Shown: piece by piece, positions 46,652 to 57,929 of the stretch
Position numbering within the stretch: the first letter of the stretch is position 1
Layout: every line of letters begins with the position of its first letter
Assembly (NCBI GenBank): GCA_037043455.1
Contig: JAWPHD010004496.1
Location: 62,001-126,000 of the forward strand
DNA: 64,000 nt
DNA from: Cyrtodaria siliqua
Taxonomy: Eukaryota; Mollusca; Bivalvia; Adapedonta; Hiatellidae
Direction of reading: 5' to 3'
Notes under the pieces: generated by a model
What the model was told of the DNA's origin: nothing
Database searches by the model: none
What the model saw: only the letters and a program-made list of their open reading frames with translations
Translations under genes and position numbers: made by a program

Positions 46652-46713
46652 AAAGTCACTTTAACTATAGCTTAGTGTGGCCTTGCGTTATCTTGTTGGA
46701 GTAACGTAATTTT
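46652..46713 (-). pseudogene. Tc1/mariner transposase fragment
   Basis: The minus strand reads ITLLQQDNARPH then a stop, continuing AIVKVT. QQDNARPH is the conserved block around the second catalytic Asp of Tc1/mariner DDE transposases. Only about 20-30 codons are recognisable (possibly extending to WNNVTG near 46630), so it is a small relic. Confidence 0.6.
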
Positions 46714-47224
46714 CTATGGAAGATAAAGCACACTGGAACTGCCATTGGTCAAAGGAGCCTCGGCGTTAAGTTTTCCATTTTATGTTTACATAATGTGTTG
46801 TTTAGTTTAAATGCATGATGTACACAATGTACTAGTATACTATTTTTTCAATATTTATATCAGGTATATTGAAAGGCGGGGTTGCACCACCTTGGTGGGA
46901 ATCCGCGAATATTCAAGCGTTCAGTGAAGTGGCAGCATGTTTTTGGCAATTAGCTCACAACCTTTCAGGTACCTGATTTTTGTTAATACCAAATACAGTT
47001 AGGGAGCTAATGGTGTTATTTAGCCTGATACTTAAATAGGATGACAGGGAGAATGTATATTCAATAATATCGTACAAACAAGAAAGTATTCAGAAATAAC
47101 TGATCCACATGTTCCAGATTAGGTTCAGTTGTTCATCAGCACGGAATGAATCAACACTAGAACTGTCGCCTTTTAAGAGCAACAAATATACCCCGATACC
47201 AGTCGCCCCCATTCCGCACCCTAC

Positions 47225-47660
47225 CGTTTGAGTAAAGATTGAGTGGAATAGGATTTTCATGATCAGGTAATGGTGGCCTTGATCTTGGACCTACTGACAG
47301 CAAAATCAATAGGGATCATCCTCTCATCAAAGGCAGTCGACCCTTTAAGTTTCATGAGATTGCTTTAGGGGGATTTAAGGATGTTCGTGGTCGGGTCCCG
47401 GGAACCTTGACTTTTGACCTACTGACCTCAAAATCAATATGAGTCATCATCTTACCACAGGCAGTACACTATAAATTTTTACGAGATTTGCTTCAGGGGG
47501 AGAGGAATTATGGTGCGGACAATGTTTTTCATTATCGGGTCCCGGTGACCTTGACCTTTGACCTACTGACCAAAAATGGTTATTCAGGCAGTCCACTCAT
47601 ATAGATTATACAGATTTGCTTCAGGGGGAGAGGAGTTATGGAGCGGACAAGATTGTGTCT
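47225..47660. repeat. Monomer array, about 130-bp unit
   Basis: GACCTTTGACCTACTGACC, CAGGCAGT(A/C)CAC and GCTTCAGGGGGAGAGGA recur three times. Cut off by the Penelope-like copy at 47686. Confidence 0.7.
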
Positions 47661-47685
47661 ACAGAAATAATGTTATATTGAAATA

Positions 47686-48725
47686 ATTAGCAAAATCTAT
47701 GACAAGAGAAATGATTTTAATTTTGATATTGTTAATTATCCCCATTTAGATAGGAATGTTCCCCGAGCAAGTTCTTATGCGTTCTATGTGTCTCATCTTA
47801 TTCGTTTTTCTAGAGCTCATACTCGAGATGAGGACTTTAATATTCGTAATCTTTGTATATTAACTAAAAAGCTACTCCATCAGGGCTACCGTTACCGTAA
47901 ACTTCGTAAAACCTTTGCAAAATTTTGTTATCGTAACCCCTAATCTTCTTTCCAAATATAAAAGTAACTTAAGAACTATTCTGCGACAAGGACTATCACA
48001 ACCTGACGTCTGTGGTGACGTGATTTGCAAACTTCGTAAGATCCTTGGGCATGCTCATTTTCATACTATCTTTGTTAAACTTGTTAAAAGGTTTATCAAA
48101 AGATGTTATGACCCTATCATTTTGCAACGCACTGCATGCTTGGTGGTGGACCCATTTACAGTTCGCCAGTACGTATTCCTCTTTAACTGTGCGATGACCG
48201 TACAAGCTTTGTACCCTAAGATGACGTCTATCTAAGCCCAAAAGAACCGTGACGTTTGATGTTTGTCTACAATCTTGTCTTGTCGTGCCCTCAATGGTTT
48301 ATTCTCTTGTTGCTCTGGCTTCTGCCTCTGGCTTCTCCATTGCGTACCTTCTTTGTAGCTTTCTGGGCTATTGTTTTTTGTATTTATATATACACGAGCA
48401 TCTTTGTGTTTGACTTATATTGCCTATTATTGCTGTCTTGTTGGTTAGAAAATAGTTCATGGCGGGGATTTCCTTATTTACACTGTCCTGTTTTATTGGG
48501 ATGACAGTAGGGTAAGTGTGAGGTTTGGTGTACCCTAGAACCTGGTTCAAACCCCCAGCGACCTTTTTTGCCACTGACCGTTCCAAGGCGGAACCCTTTT
48601 TATATTTGTGACATATGCCTTTATTCTGTGTTAACATTGCCATTCATGTTTGTCTTTTTGCGTTTTTTGGGTTTTTGGGTTTACTGTGTTCTGCGAAAGC
48701 TGCATTTCCTGTTCGACTTTTATAT
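47686..48725 (+). pseudogene. Penelope-like element, C-terminal RT region and 3' tail
   Basis: This is a 5'-truncated copy. A clean frame runs ISKIYDKRNDFNFDIVNY to FAKFCYRNP, where it hits a stop at about 47940. After a single +1 shift it continues (SKYKSNLRTILRQGL) to CLVVDPFTVRQYVFLFNC and a natural-looking stop at 48233-48235. About 490 bases of 3' tail follow, the reverse complement of the motif TTGACAATAGGGCTAC found in many other copies, ending near CCTGTTCGACTTTTATAT. It is the best-preserved C-terminus of the family in the window. Upstream it abuts a monomer array (47225-47660) without an RT core, so it is truncated there. Confidence 0.7.
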
Positions 48726-48894
48726 TTATTTTGATTGAGTGTTTTTCAAATATCTATTGTAATGACACTGTTTCAGTGAGTGTATTCAAATATCAATTGT
48801 AGTGACACAGTTTTGGTTGGCTGTTTTCAAATATTACTTGATGTGATAAATAATATTTGCACTTGATCACTTTTCCCATTTTCACACCGAATCA

Positions 48895-49525
48895 TATTGA
48901 GTTGAAAAAGGAGAAGAATGGTCCTCTAGAAATCACAACCCCAAAACGCAATGTCAACATAGATCTGCACTGTACCACGAACAAAGAACAAATTTACTAT
49001 ATAATGAAAAGGACACTGCACAACACAAAGAGTTGTGAAGAGAGGGTTACCAACTTGGAATGGTCAGTAGGCAAAAAGGTCCACTGGTTAGCGTAAATCA
49101 ATTTTAAGTGTACACAATCTTGCTATTGTCCTGTTCTCAGCGCACAAATTGACTAGACAGTGTAAATAAAAGAAAAAATTCCATCAAAAGGAAATCTCTT
49201 AACAATAAAGTCCACATTCAAAGAAATAAGGAAACTATACACATATATATCAATGTAAAACTATATAAAAGTATAATAGAAACACCTCAGGATGTATCCA
49301 GAATTGTACTGAACAACCACAACACTGGCAGCCAAAGAGAAAACCAATCTAGGGTACGACCAGAAAACCCGAGGGACGAAAGTTCATGCACCAGTCTCCC
49401 CTTTCAGGGTTTCAGAAGGTGCAATCATGGAGTCCCACGAGGTTGCCCGGTCATTGTACAAGAGAAAAGTGAAGCGTAGTGACTGGCTGCAGAGAGGTCA
49501 ATCACCAAAAAGTGCGCTGTAATAC
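48895..49525 (-). mobile_element. Older Penelope-like tail (divergent subfamily)
   Basis: A diverged copy: GGTTACCAACTTGGAATGG replaces GGCTACCGCCTTGGAACGG, and a decayed version of the C-terminal coding block (CCCGGTCATTGTACAAGAG) remains near 49450. Its 3' part (AAATCACAACCCCAAAACGC) matches 23690, 26825 and 27120, defining a second subfamily. Confidence 0.5.
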
Positions 49526-50023
49526 TAAAGTGTGGTAGGCTTTAATAACGAATTTCCTGTTTATTTTGTAAAGTGGTCAGGAAATCCGCTAGACCCCTTT
49601 TATTTCCGAAGTTTATATATCACATCTCCATGGAATAAAGGTTTTATTTTTCCACATATAAATACACGTGAATGGGAAACATACGTTGTCATATATACAT
49701 TTTTAGCCAGATTGGCGATTTCCATCTGTCTGTCAATCTGTCCATCCGTCCTTTTGTCTACGCGTTTTGACGTTTTGGTTAAAGTTTTGGTTAACGTTTT
49801 GGTTAAAGTTTTTGGTTTTCTTCCTTTTTCAAAACGAATCGTCTGATAGCTTTTGAAACTTGGCTTACATGTTCGTTATCATTACACAATGTTATATGCC
49901 AAGAACCATGACTCTGTTATGCATTTTACCTGACTTATCCCCTTTTGCTTTGTTTTTCAGTGACAATGTTAGATTCGCAATCCGGCTTTCGCTCCGCTGT
50001 TGGTGCTTCACTTTTAATATATA

Positions 50024-50265
50024 CTCAGCTGCACAAGAAAGTAGCCACTTTGAAAGTTATACCAACTATCCTCTTTATCAAGCAAAATTACCTTAATGAT
50101 TCAACCTATTGAAAAACAAAGGACAACATGAGATTGCCAATGGAATGATAAAAACTTTTGTACAAAACATGGCATATTCATTTAGGAATTTGTCAATTAA
50201 TTCTAAAAAGACTTTATACAATTAAATCTAAACAAACTCAGTGGCTACTTTCTTTTGCAGCTGAG
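50024..50265. mobile_element. TA-flanked MITE, copy 2 (inverted relative to copy 1)
   Basis: A 242-bp element flanked by TA with termini CTCAGCTGCACAAGAAA and TTTCTTTTGCAGCTGAG. Shared interior blocks with copy 1 (e.g. TTAATGATTCAACCTATTG against CAATAGGTCCAATCGTTAA) are in reverse orientation. Confidence 0.8.
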
Positions 50266-50470
50266 TATATATGTACGATGTATCCATCATTCTAAACATC
50301 AAAGAAATAACATGGTATTCATATACATTTCCAGATGTGCTTAGAAATCAGAAACGCTTTTTAAACACATACATCATTGAAGCGCGTGATACCCTTGTAT
50401 GATACATCATTTAAGATTGTGATATTCTTAAATACATACATGATTAAAGTTTTCCCTTTTTTTTTTTTAT

Positions 50471-50766
50471 AGATTTGTACGATGGTATCCTTCACTCCAA
50501 TTTTGATTGGGCTTGTTTGTTGGGAATATGTCAGATGGTGTATATGGTTTATACTCGGAAACCAGTTTGCTTATACTTTATACATTTCTCGAGTGCAGGA
50601 AGGGAGAAAAAGAAGAGTTGAGTTAACAGATGTCACAAAAGCTTTTATTGATATAGCTAATGAGAAAACAAAAGGATTTAATTGTGTTGACATATATAAT
50701 GTGTTGCGGCATAGCAGTGGAAGTTATATAACCGTAAGAAAATGTATGTCAGTTATTAACAAATGA
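50471..50766 (+). CDS. Small protein of unknown function (94 aa), single coding exon
   Basis: An open frame of 94 codons starts at the ATG at 50482 and ends at the TGA at 50764-50766. It is preceded by a textbook acceptor: a long T-run ending TTTATAG at 50470, so a non-coding first exon probably lies upstream. The protein opens with two hydrophobic stretches (residues 3-13 and about 18-33, split by charged/aromatic EYVRW). A basic cluster (EGRKRR) follows, then a mixed helix-prone C-terminal half with Cys residues. It may be a membrane-anchored small protein. I recognise no family. Nothing here is tandemly repeated, unlike most long ORFs in the window. AATAAA at 51071-51076 is a plausible 3' end. 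A MITE (50024-50265) lies about 200 bases upstream. Confidence 0.45.
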
Positions 50767-51070
50767 AACCAGAGTATTGTGACAATTCTATCTAAAGATG
50801 GAATCCCGGTAAGATTTCATTAAAAGCAGTTGTGTTTCAGCTCACTATTACTAAATGCAGCCATATTCAGGAAAAACGGGGAACCTATACGGGGAACGGA
50901 GATTAAGCCTGGCGTTTGATGTTATGCCCGAGATGTTGGGAAATAATCTACTTCCGGTTTGTTAACATTTACGCGCATAGATAATAAGGAGCACATTAAA
51001 ATAGAGTGTAACGTTTTTTAACAGTTATATCGCGATAGAAGTTACATTTACAAACAAAAGAGATCTCTGA

Positions 51071-51076
51071 AATAAA
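51071..51076 (+). promoter_or_regulatory. Possible polyadenylation signal for the 94-aa gene
   Basis: AATAAA about 305 bases after the stop at 50766, with no competing gene between. Confidence 0.3.
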
Positions 51077-51527
51077 CAATATTTATTCCAGTTATGTGCT
51101 TTAATGAATATTGTACATTAGGTCCAATCTAAACTGAAACTGTAAACTAATCAAATAACGTATGGATATCCCTTGTCAAAACATGAACACGTAAACATCG
51201 CCAACCTCTCTTCAAATACGGGCTGCATTTTTAAAACAGTTTAACAGTGATCAGCAATGTATATATAAATATGATAAGTTTATACATCATTTATGGTAGC
51301 AAGAGTTCAAAAAACAATGCCTTGATCAACTATGCGCGAGTGGCGTAAACGCAAAACTCTCTTTTGCACACAACACTTATGTTTACGTCATGTACGCATT
51401 CGAAATTCCAGAAAAAACACTACCTATGAATACATAATTAGGCAATGCGTTACGTAACTCTTCTAAAATTATTTGGTTCTATTTTTGTAACTTAACTAAT
51501 AACGACTCGTTGTAAATCGATGTTCAA

Positions 51528-51915
51528 TTATGTGACAAATTCACGCTGCTGTCGGTGTAGGAGTATATACACGACTAAATTCAGAACTCCTCCAATGTTG
51601 GCAAATATTGTCCCTATATGAACAAGAGCTTGCGGTATCTCCGGTGTGACTAGTCCCCATATTCCGTAGACGGCCATTGGACACCATTGGGCAAAGAACG
51701 CGACAACAAACAGCGACATGGATTTCGCCGCTCTGTGTGATGCCCTCATGGATGCGGACATGTCCCCGAAGGATTTTATAACCATGTTGGTTTGGTCACG
51801 TATTCGCTTCCATGTCAGGATGTATAGCACGACGTTCGTGAGAAACACTATTAGAAGGGGGACAGTGGACAAGCAGATGTTGGATACGCTGCCTTTAATT
51901 CCGTCAAAATAACAA
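51528..51915 (-). CDS. Seven-transmembrane receptor, last coding exon (TM5 to TM7)
   Basis: The exon follows the acceptor TTTATATTTCAG (51916 onward on the minus strand) in phase 2 and ends with a stop at 51528. It encodes three hydrophobic helices with receptor-like loops. TM5 runs from about SNICLSTVPLLIVFLTNVV and is followed by the basic start of intracellular loop 3 (WKRIRDQ). TM6 is SLFVVAFFAQWCPMAVYGIW, with a Trp-Cys-Pro where class A receptors have CWxP. TM7 is GTIFANIGGVLNLVVYILLH, with NLVVY in the place of NPxxY. A short basic tail follows. This fits the C-terminal part of a rhodopsin-like orphan receptor. Exons for TM1-TM4 were not found upstream (51916-64000 on this strand), so they lie outside the window, or this is a displaced fragment. 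No stop or frameshift interrupts it. Confidence 0.7.
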
Positions 51916-52674
51916 CTGAAATATAAAAAAGAAATACATCTTATTATCTTATTTAACTATTTTTATTTATATATACTGAACCATAGTTCTAACGCGACAT
52001 GATCGTTTTCCCTATATAGTTTATGCGATGGACACTTATTTCACTTATTTCATAGTTGCTTAGTTAGTTTTTTTAATGCAACTGTAGGCTAATGATATGC
52101 TTACATTTTCGCATTCGTATCTGATCAATATTTCATGTTTAAGTTACACTTATTCATTTTTTATCTCAGTATTCATTGAAAATCGATCTCAAAAATTACT
52201 TTTAATAAATACTGATAAAGGAATTCCTTTGGGAGCAACAAACACAACCATGAGAATAAAATAGCAGACTCCGTTTTACTAAGTCTTTTCATGAGAGGTA
52301 ATATAAGAAATAACACATATTCCGCCTCCTAGCACTGGCCTAAGCGGTATTTTACTTCAAAGTCACCAATATTGGGCTCGTAGATCCCAAAGGACGAGTA
52401 AGATTCGTAGCACGGAGAGACATTTTTAAATCAGAGAGATTTAAAATGTTGACTTAACGCTCGGTTAAGTTAACCGATCTTTGAACAACTGGGCCCTGAT
52501 GGATAGAATGAATATATTGCTTCTTGTTATATAATATTTTCTGAAAAATATCTTTCATTTTAAACGCTGAAGTAAAATATTTTAAACAATAAACTTTATA
52601 TAAAATACAATATGGAAAATATCCATGTTGCGTTGGAACTCCGGTTCAATATATATGTGAATATTTTCACTATA
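51916..52674 (-). other. Upstream of the receptor exon; no further exon recognised
   Basis: It should be intron of the receptor gene. It contains one dispersed repeat (52205-52410) and GCTCGGTTAAGTTAACCGAT near 52460. Confidence 0.4.
52205..52410. repeat. Dispersed repeat pair, copy 2
   Basis: CCTAAGCGGTATTTTACTTC and ATATTGGGCTCGTAGATCCC match copy 1 in the same orientation. Confidence 0.6.
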
Positions 52675-53235
52675 TTGTATCAATGTAAAGATAAGGAAAA
52701 GTATCATTCAAGGACGACAGTCAACCACACATATACAGAAACAAAGAACAACTTTAAAGATGAATAAAATGCCAAGTAAGACATCACAAACACAAAAGGG
52801 AACGGTAAGTGGAAAAAAAGGCCGCTGGGGTGCACCAAACCTCACACTGCCATCCCAATAAAACGGGACATTGTAAATAAAGAAATCCCCGCCATGAACT
52901 ATTAACTATCCAACAAGGCAGTATTAATAGGAAATATACGTAAAACACAAAGATGCTCGTGTATATATAAATACAAAAATACACAATAGCATAGAAAGCC
53001 ACAAAAAGGTACTCATTGACCGTTGGGCTTTAGGTAGATTTCATCATAGGGTCCACAGCCTGTCCGGTCATCGCACAATTAAAGAGGAAAGCATAGTGGC
53101 GAACTGTGAATGGGTCCACCACCAAGCATGCAGTGCATTGCAAACTGATAGGGTCATGACCATGATCTTTTGATAAACCTTTTAACAAGTTTAACAAAGA
53201 TAGTATGAAAGAGATCATGACCAAGAATCTTATCA
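52675..53235 (-). pseudogene. Penelope-like element, 5'-truncated, C-terminal codons retained
   Basis: The minus-strand frame 53236-53030 reads SLQCTACLVVDPFTVRHY to a stop, then the 3' tail continues to about 52675. The TTGACAATAGGG block is missing by deletion near 52798 (AAAAGGGAACGGTAAGTGG). Confidence 0.6.
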
Positions 53236-53424
53236 AATATGTTTAACACACGAACTGACGTACACTAGGTATCACAACTCCAATCTATTTAATAACTAAC
53301 GTTTCGGCCGTTTCCAAATGTCCATTATCATACTCTTTTAAAATGCATTGCAGAACACAAACCCATCATAGAATAAGATGAAACAATATAAACACGAAAT
53401 ACATTATGTCATCTGATAACAAAT

Positions 53425-55545
53425 ATAGTTATAACAATCGACCAGGAAAAGTAGCATTCAAGGACGACAGTCAACCACAAACATACACAGAAACAAAGAA
53501 CAACTTTAAAAGACGAATAAAAGGCCAGAAAAGACATAAAATACACAACAGAGTTGACAATAGAACTACCACTTTGGAACGTTCAGTGACAAAAAAGGCC
53601 GCTTGGTATTTTAACCAGTTTCTAGGATGCACCAAACCTCACACTTATCCTACTGTCATCCCAATAAAACGGGACAGTTTAAATAGGCAATATAACTAAA
53701 ACACAAAGACGCTCGTGTATATATAAATACAAAAAAAACAATAGCCTAGAAAGCCACAAAGAAGCCAGAGCAATAAGAGCAATAAGAGAACAAAACATTG
53801 AGGACACGACAACACAAGATTGTAGATAAACATCAAACGTCACCGTCATTTTGGGCTTTATAAATGGGTCCACCACCAGGCATGATAGGGTCAAGGACCT
53901 TTTAACGATATACCTTTTAACGGTATGAAAATGATCATGACCAAGGATCTTACGAAGTTTGTATTACGTCAAAATAGAAGTTCGGTTGTGATAGTCCTTA
54001 TCGCAGAAGAGTTCTTAAGTTACTTTTATATTTGGAAAGAAGATGAGGGTTAGGATAATACATTTTGCAAAGGTTTTTACGAAGTTGATGGTAACGGTAG
54101 CCCTGAAGGAGTATCTTTTTATTTATACAAAGAATATTAAAGTCCTCGACTCGACTCGAGTACAAGCTCCAAAAAACGAATAAGTTGAAACACATATACC
54201 CCATAAGAAGTTGCTTGGGGAACATTCCCATCTACATGGGAATAATTAACAATATCAAAATTAAAATCAGCTCTCTTGTCATATATTTTGCTAATTATTT
54301 CACCATTGTCAATGGAGAGATGCAAATCGAGAAAAGAAGCGTTAGTATCAGAAATATTAGCTTTGTTAAGTTAAAGTTCTGCAAGATTTATATTATTAAC
54401 CATAGTAGAAAAGAAAGGGTTGTCAATGTTCAATATGTCATGCAGATACCGAGAGGTGTCATTAAAGGCTTCAATAACATCTGCCTCGATATCTGGTGAA
54501 AGACTCAACATGAAATCTCTTTAATAGCAATATAAAAACAAATCTGCGACAAGGGTTGCACAGTTCGTACCCACAGGGATAGCAGCGATTTGTCTATAAG
54601 CGGTAGTTCCATACCTGACAATAGAGAGTTCTTCACAAACTTCTTGGCAAGTCCACATAGTGTAATTGTCTAAACTGCCGTTAGTAAAAAAACGCTTTAA
54701 TATTATTACAGGCCAAAAGTGTAGTTCTTTCTCTAGCGAATATTTTTTGAATAAGAGCAATAAGCTTGTCTTTGATAAGGTGATGTGGTAAGGTTGTATA
54801 TAGGTTAGAGAAGTCATAAGTGCTTATAGATGAAACTTGACATTTATTGCAAATTTCATCAAGAACGTCTCATGCAATTTTAATATACCAAAATAAGTGA
54901 ATCCCAGAATTTCCATAAGTTTTAGCACACTATTGTTTAAGAGTCCTTTAACGGCAGTAAGAAAAGTTAAAAGTGTGGAGATGTTTGTGGCGCTGCTGGC
55001 ACTGGAATTCGAAATAAAGCGGGCCTTATACGGATTTTATGTATCTTAGGAATCCAGTATACAGTCGGCAGTTTGTTCTGATTTTCGTCTACCCCAACCT
55101 TGGAAGTAGTGCACCGAGTGATATGTGTGGAAACAAATCATCCTCAGTAGATTGAACTGAAGTATACGAATTAGTGATACCGAGTTCCAGAGATAAAACA
55201 TTGACGTAGTTTAGGCGTCAAACAATAATTACATTATTAGCTGCTTTATCAGCAGGAATAAAAACAAATATATTATGAAATTCTTTGAATTCCCGATTTT
55301 AATTTACGAAAGGAAAACCTGGTCTCGGAGGACATTATTAGCTGCTTTATCAGCAGGAATAAAAACAAATATATTATGAAATTCTTTGAATTCCCGATTT
55401 TAATTTACGAAAGGAAAACCTAGGTCTCGGAGGAGGAAAAGAGGAGTTAGCATTATAAAAGTTAATAGGTGTATCTATAATTTTAAACAAGTGTCCCAAG
55501 AGGGCCTGTGGAGGCTCTACTGGCTAAAACGGATCTTATATCAAG
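53425..55545 (-). pseudogene. Penelope-like reverse transcriptase pseudogene with 3' tail
   Basis: Read on the minus strand from 55545 to 53425, the recognisable blocks come in order. First is a linker with FSFRKLKSGIQ, then IPADKAANNVIIV, then KLPTVYWIPKIHK and RIRPA. FFTNGSLDNYTMWTCQEVC, the substrate loop AIPVGTNCATLVADLFLYCY and SRYLHDI (active-site D lost to H) follow. The last blocks are FLDLHLSIDNGEI, KIYDKRADFNFDIVNY and ATSYGVYVFQLIRF. Several stops and frameshifts separate the blocks, and a 101-bp tandem duplication (55231-55331 and 55332-55432) interrupts the N-terminal part. The tail after the RT matches the repeat copies scattered across 13-62 kb. Assignment to Penelope-like elements rests on these RT motifs and is moderately sure. 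Confidence 0.7.
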
Positions 55546-55589
55546 GATTGTCGACATAAAATTTCCATCAGAACTTCTTTAAAACATTG

Positions 55590-56570
55590 CAAAAACAACA
55601 GAGCTAGGATGGCCTAAGAGCGCTCACCTGGTAATCATGGGCAATAAATCTGCTGTGTCTAGTGTGACATGGGTATTTTTTTAATTTGTCCCACTTTCTT
55701 CTACGAATGCAATTTCATAAAAATGGGTGGAGGGGTTTATATTAACATTCGAAACAAATATTGTTAAGATCAAATAAAAAATGAAGTACTACATATTTAG
55801 AACAAAGGAAAATACAAAACTAATATAGCATTTTTCAACAAATCAAGGGCCATGACTCTGTCATTTCATTAAAAGATCTAGCTGGTTTTTGAACTTGTCC
55901 AAGATTTCAAGCGCAATCACCTGAGTACTGGTCCTTTATCGAAATTCATCCAAATGTTATGGTCATGTACAATCTCTGCAAGTTTGGTTAGGATTGTTCA
56001 AGAAATTTGGCCTCTGTTGTGTTAACAACATTGATATAAAGACACTGACAAAGTTTGGTAAAGATCAAATAGAAAATGAAGATCCTAGAGTGTAACCCCT
56101 GGGACAGGGCCAAATATGACCCCAGGGCAGGCCTACATGTACTATATGAGAGCTGTGCCTTGTGGTTTCAGAGTAGAAGATTTTTAAGTGTTTCCCTATA
56201 CAAGTCTAAGTAAAACATGTGTCCCCTGGGGCGGGGCCAAATGTGACACCATGGTCACCATTTAAACAAATTGGTAAAGGACCATAAGCTTATAGTAAAT
56301 GTTAAATATTAAATCTCTGGCTCTTGTTGTTTCAGATAAGATTATAAATAATTGCTCCTATGTAAAACTGTGACGCCTGGGACGGGGCCAAATTTGACCT
56401 CAAGGTCACAATTTGAACAAACTTGGTAGAGGACCATTTTTGACACCGGGGACTTCCTTTTCGTCTAGCGGTTTCTGAGCAGAAGTCGTTTGAAGCAAAA
56501 GTTAACGACGACGGATGAAGAGTGATCCAATATATCACCTTTGGCCTTCGGCTCATGTGATCTAAAAACT
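55590..56570. repeat. Array-bearing repeat with TTCGGCTC end
   Basis: Monomers share AAGATCAAAT(A/G)(A/G)AAAATGA, GGGGC(A/G)GGGCCAAAT and GTTTCAGA. The end CACCTTTGGCCTTCGGCTCA is loosely inverted to the start GGATGGCCTAAGAGCGCTCA. Confidence 0.6.
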
Positions 56571-57255
56571 TCAATGTAAAATTTAAATGTAAATGTCAAT
56601 GTAAATTAACAAAGTGTAAAAAGTCGGTCAGGGTCATTTATATTGACCTGATTTGGGTAGGAATATATTGCTGTCATATAGATGTAAGCTTCTGCTATCA
56701 GAGTAATGGACATTATAAACTCTTGAATGTAAATCTTTAATGTAAATTAACAGTGTAAATCGTAGGTCAAGGTCAAGGTCAGTTACCTGATATGGGTAGG
56801 AACATGTTGCTGTCATACAGATGTAAGTGTTAAACTGTATGACTGTTGGCATCTGAGAAACTGAGTTAACAAAAAACTTGAATGTAAAACTTGAATGTAA
56901 ATTACCAAAGTGCCAAAGGTAGGTAAAGGTTGGTAAGTTTGAAAGCTCTAAGGCATCTAGTGTTGGAGGAATGGACTTAACAAAAATCTTTGATGTACAA
57001 AAACCTGAATGAAAACCTTTGATGTAAAACACTTTGATGTAAACTAACAAAGAGTAAAAGAAAGATATAAATATCGGACAGGGAAAGCAGCAATCAAGGA
57101 CGACAGTCAACCACAAAACACAAAAACAAACACGCAAACAGACGAACGAGAAGGCAAAAGTAATAAAAATGAAAACGACATCACAAACACAAAACTTGAA
57201 TGCAAAAACGGGACGGACGTACGTGACGTCCGGACGGACAAGGGTAGCACTATGC
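56570..57255. repeat. Monomer array ending in a CG-rich block, split by an insertion
   Basis: Units with CTTGAATGTAAA and GGTCAAGGTCA, and TGGGTAGGAA(T/C)AT(A/G)TTGCTGTC twice. The end is GGACGGACGTACGTGACGTC. The Penelope-like tail at 57063-57190 lies within it. Confidence 0.65.
57063..57190 (-). mobile_element. Penelope-like 3' tail inserted in a monomer array
   Basis: A 128-base copy of the 3' end (subfamily with AACACGCAAACAGACGAACG) interrupts a tandem array. Array sequence with the AACTTGAATGTAAA motif occurs on both sides (to 57060 and from about 57192). Confidence 0.6.
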
Positions 57256-57640
57256 CCACACCACTTTCCAGTGATAACATGACCTGCTGGAGCATAGCAA
57301 AATGTTGATGTGTTACAATGACATTCCTTAGGAGTGTTATTTACTATATCAAGGTCAGAAACTATTTTGTTGTAGTTGAAAATTATATTTCTAAAAGTTT
57401 TTTTTATACTAATAACAAATTACAGGACTTTCGGATGTTTTGAAATATTTAGGGATAGAATCAACACATGATTATCTCGATAAATACTAGGCATGCCAAT
57501 GAAATCAATACCCTTATTAAGATATAGTATTTTTAGAAAATGCCGGATGTGATCAGACTCCTTGTCAATATGGGGTCGGAGAACATGTTGTGTGTAGCTT
57601 TGAATTATGAAAGCAGTGTTATACAAGGGATCGTTCAGTA
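57255..57640 (-). pseudogene. Penelope-like element, N-terminal region fragment
   Basis: The minus-strand frame includes YNTAFIIQSYTQHVLRPHID, GIDFIGMPSIYRDNH, then after a stop FRNIIFNYNKIVSDLD and YAPAGHVITG. These are conserved blocks I associate with the region N-terminal to the RT in this element class. It stops at the end of a repeat array near 57255. The 57420-57626 part is open; the rest is in another frame. Confidence 0.5.
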
Positions 57641-57704
57641 TGCAAATTTTGACTGCTTTCCTCGTCGATCAATTTAAGTGAAGAAATGGACAAAGAGGTA
57701 AATA

Positions 57705-57815
57705 GAGATATAACAATCGAACAGGAAAAGGAGCATTCAAGGACGACAGTTAACCACAAACACACAGAGAAACAAAGAACAAATTTAAAGATGAATAAAA
57801 GGCCAAATAAGTCGT
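57705..57815 (-). mobile_element. Penelope-like 3' tail, strongly truncated copy
   Basis: About 110 bases of the family's 3' end (motifs GCATTCAAGGACGACAGT and AACAAAGAACAAATTTAAAG) end abruptly at AAATAAG, where the GIY-YIG remnant's flank begins. Confidence 0.6.
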
Positions 57816-57929
57816 GAAAGCATAGAGTGCTTTCCAGACTGTTTAAAAATAATATGTAAATCAGCGACTGAAATAATATAGAAAAAATGTCAATATTAGG
57901 ATCTTTTGAAATATTTCCTTGTTGATAAA

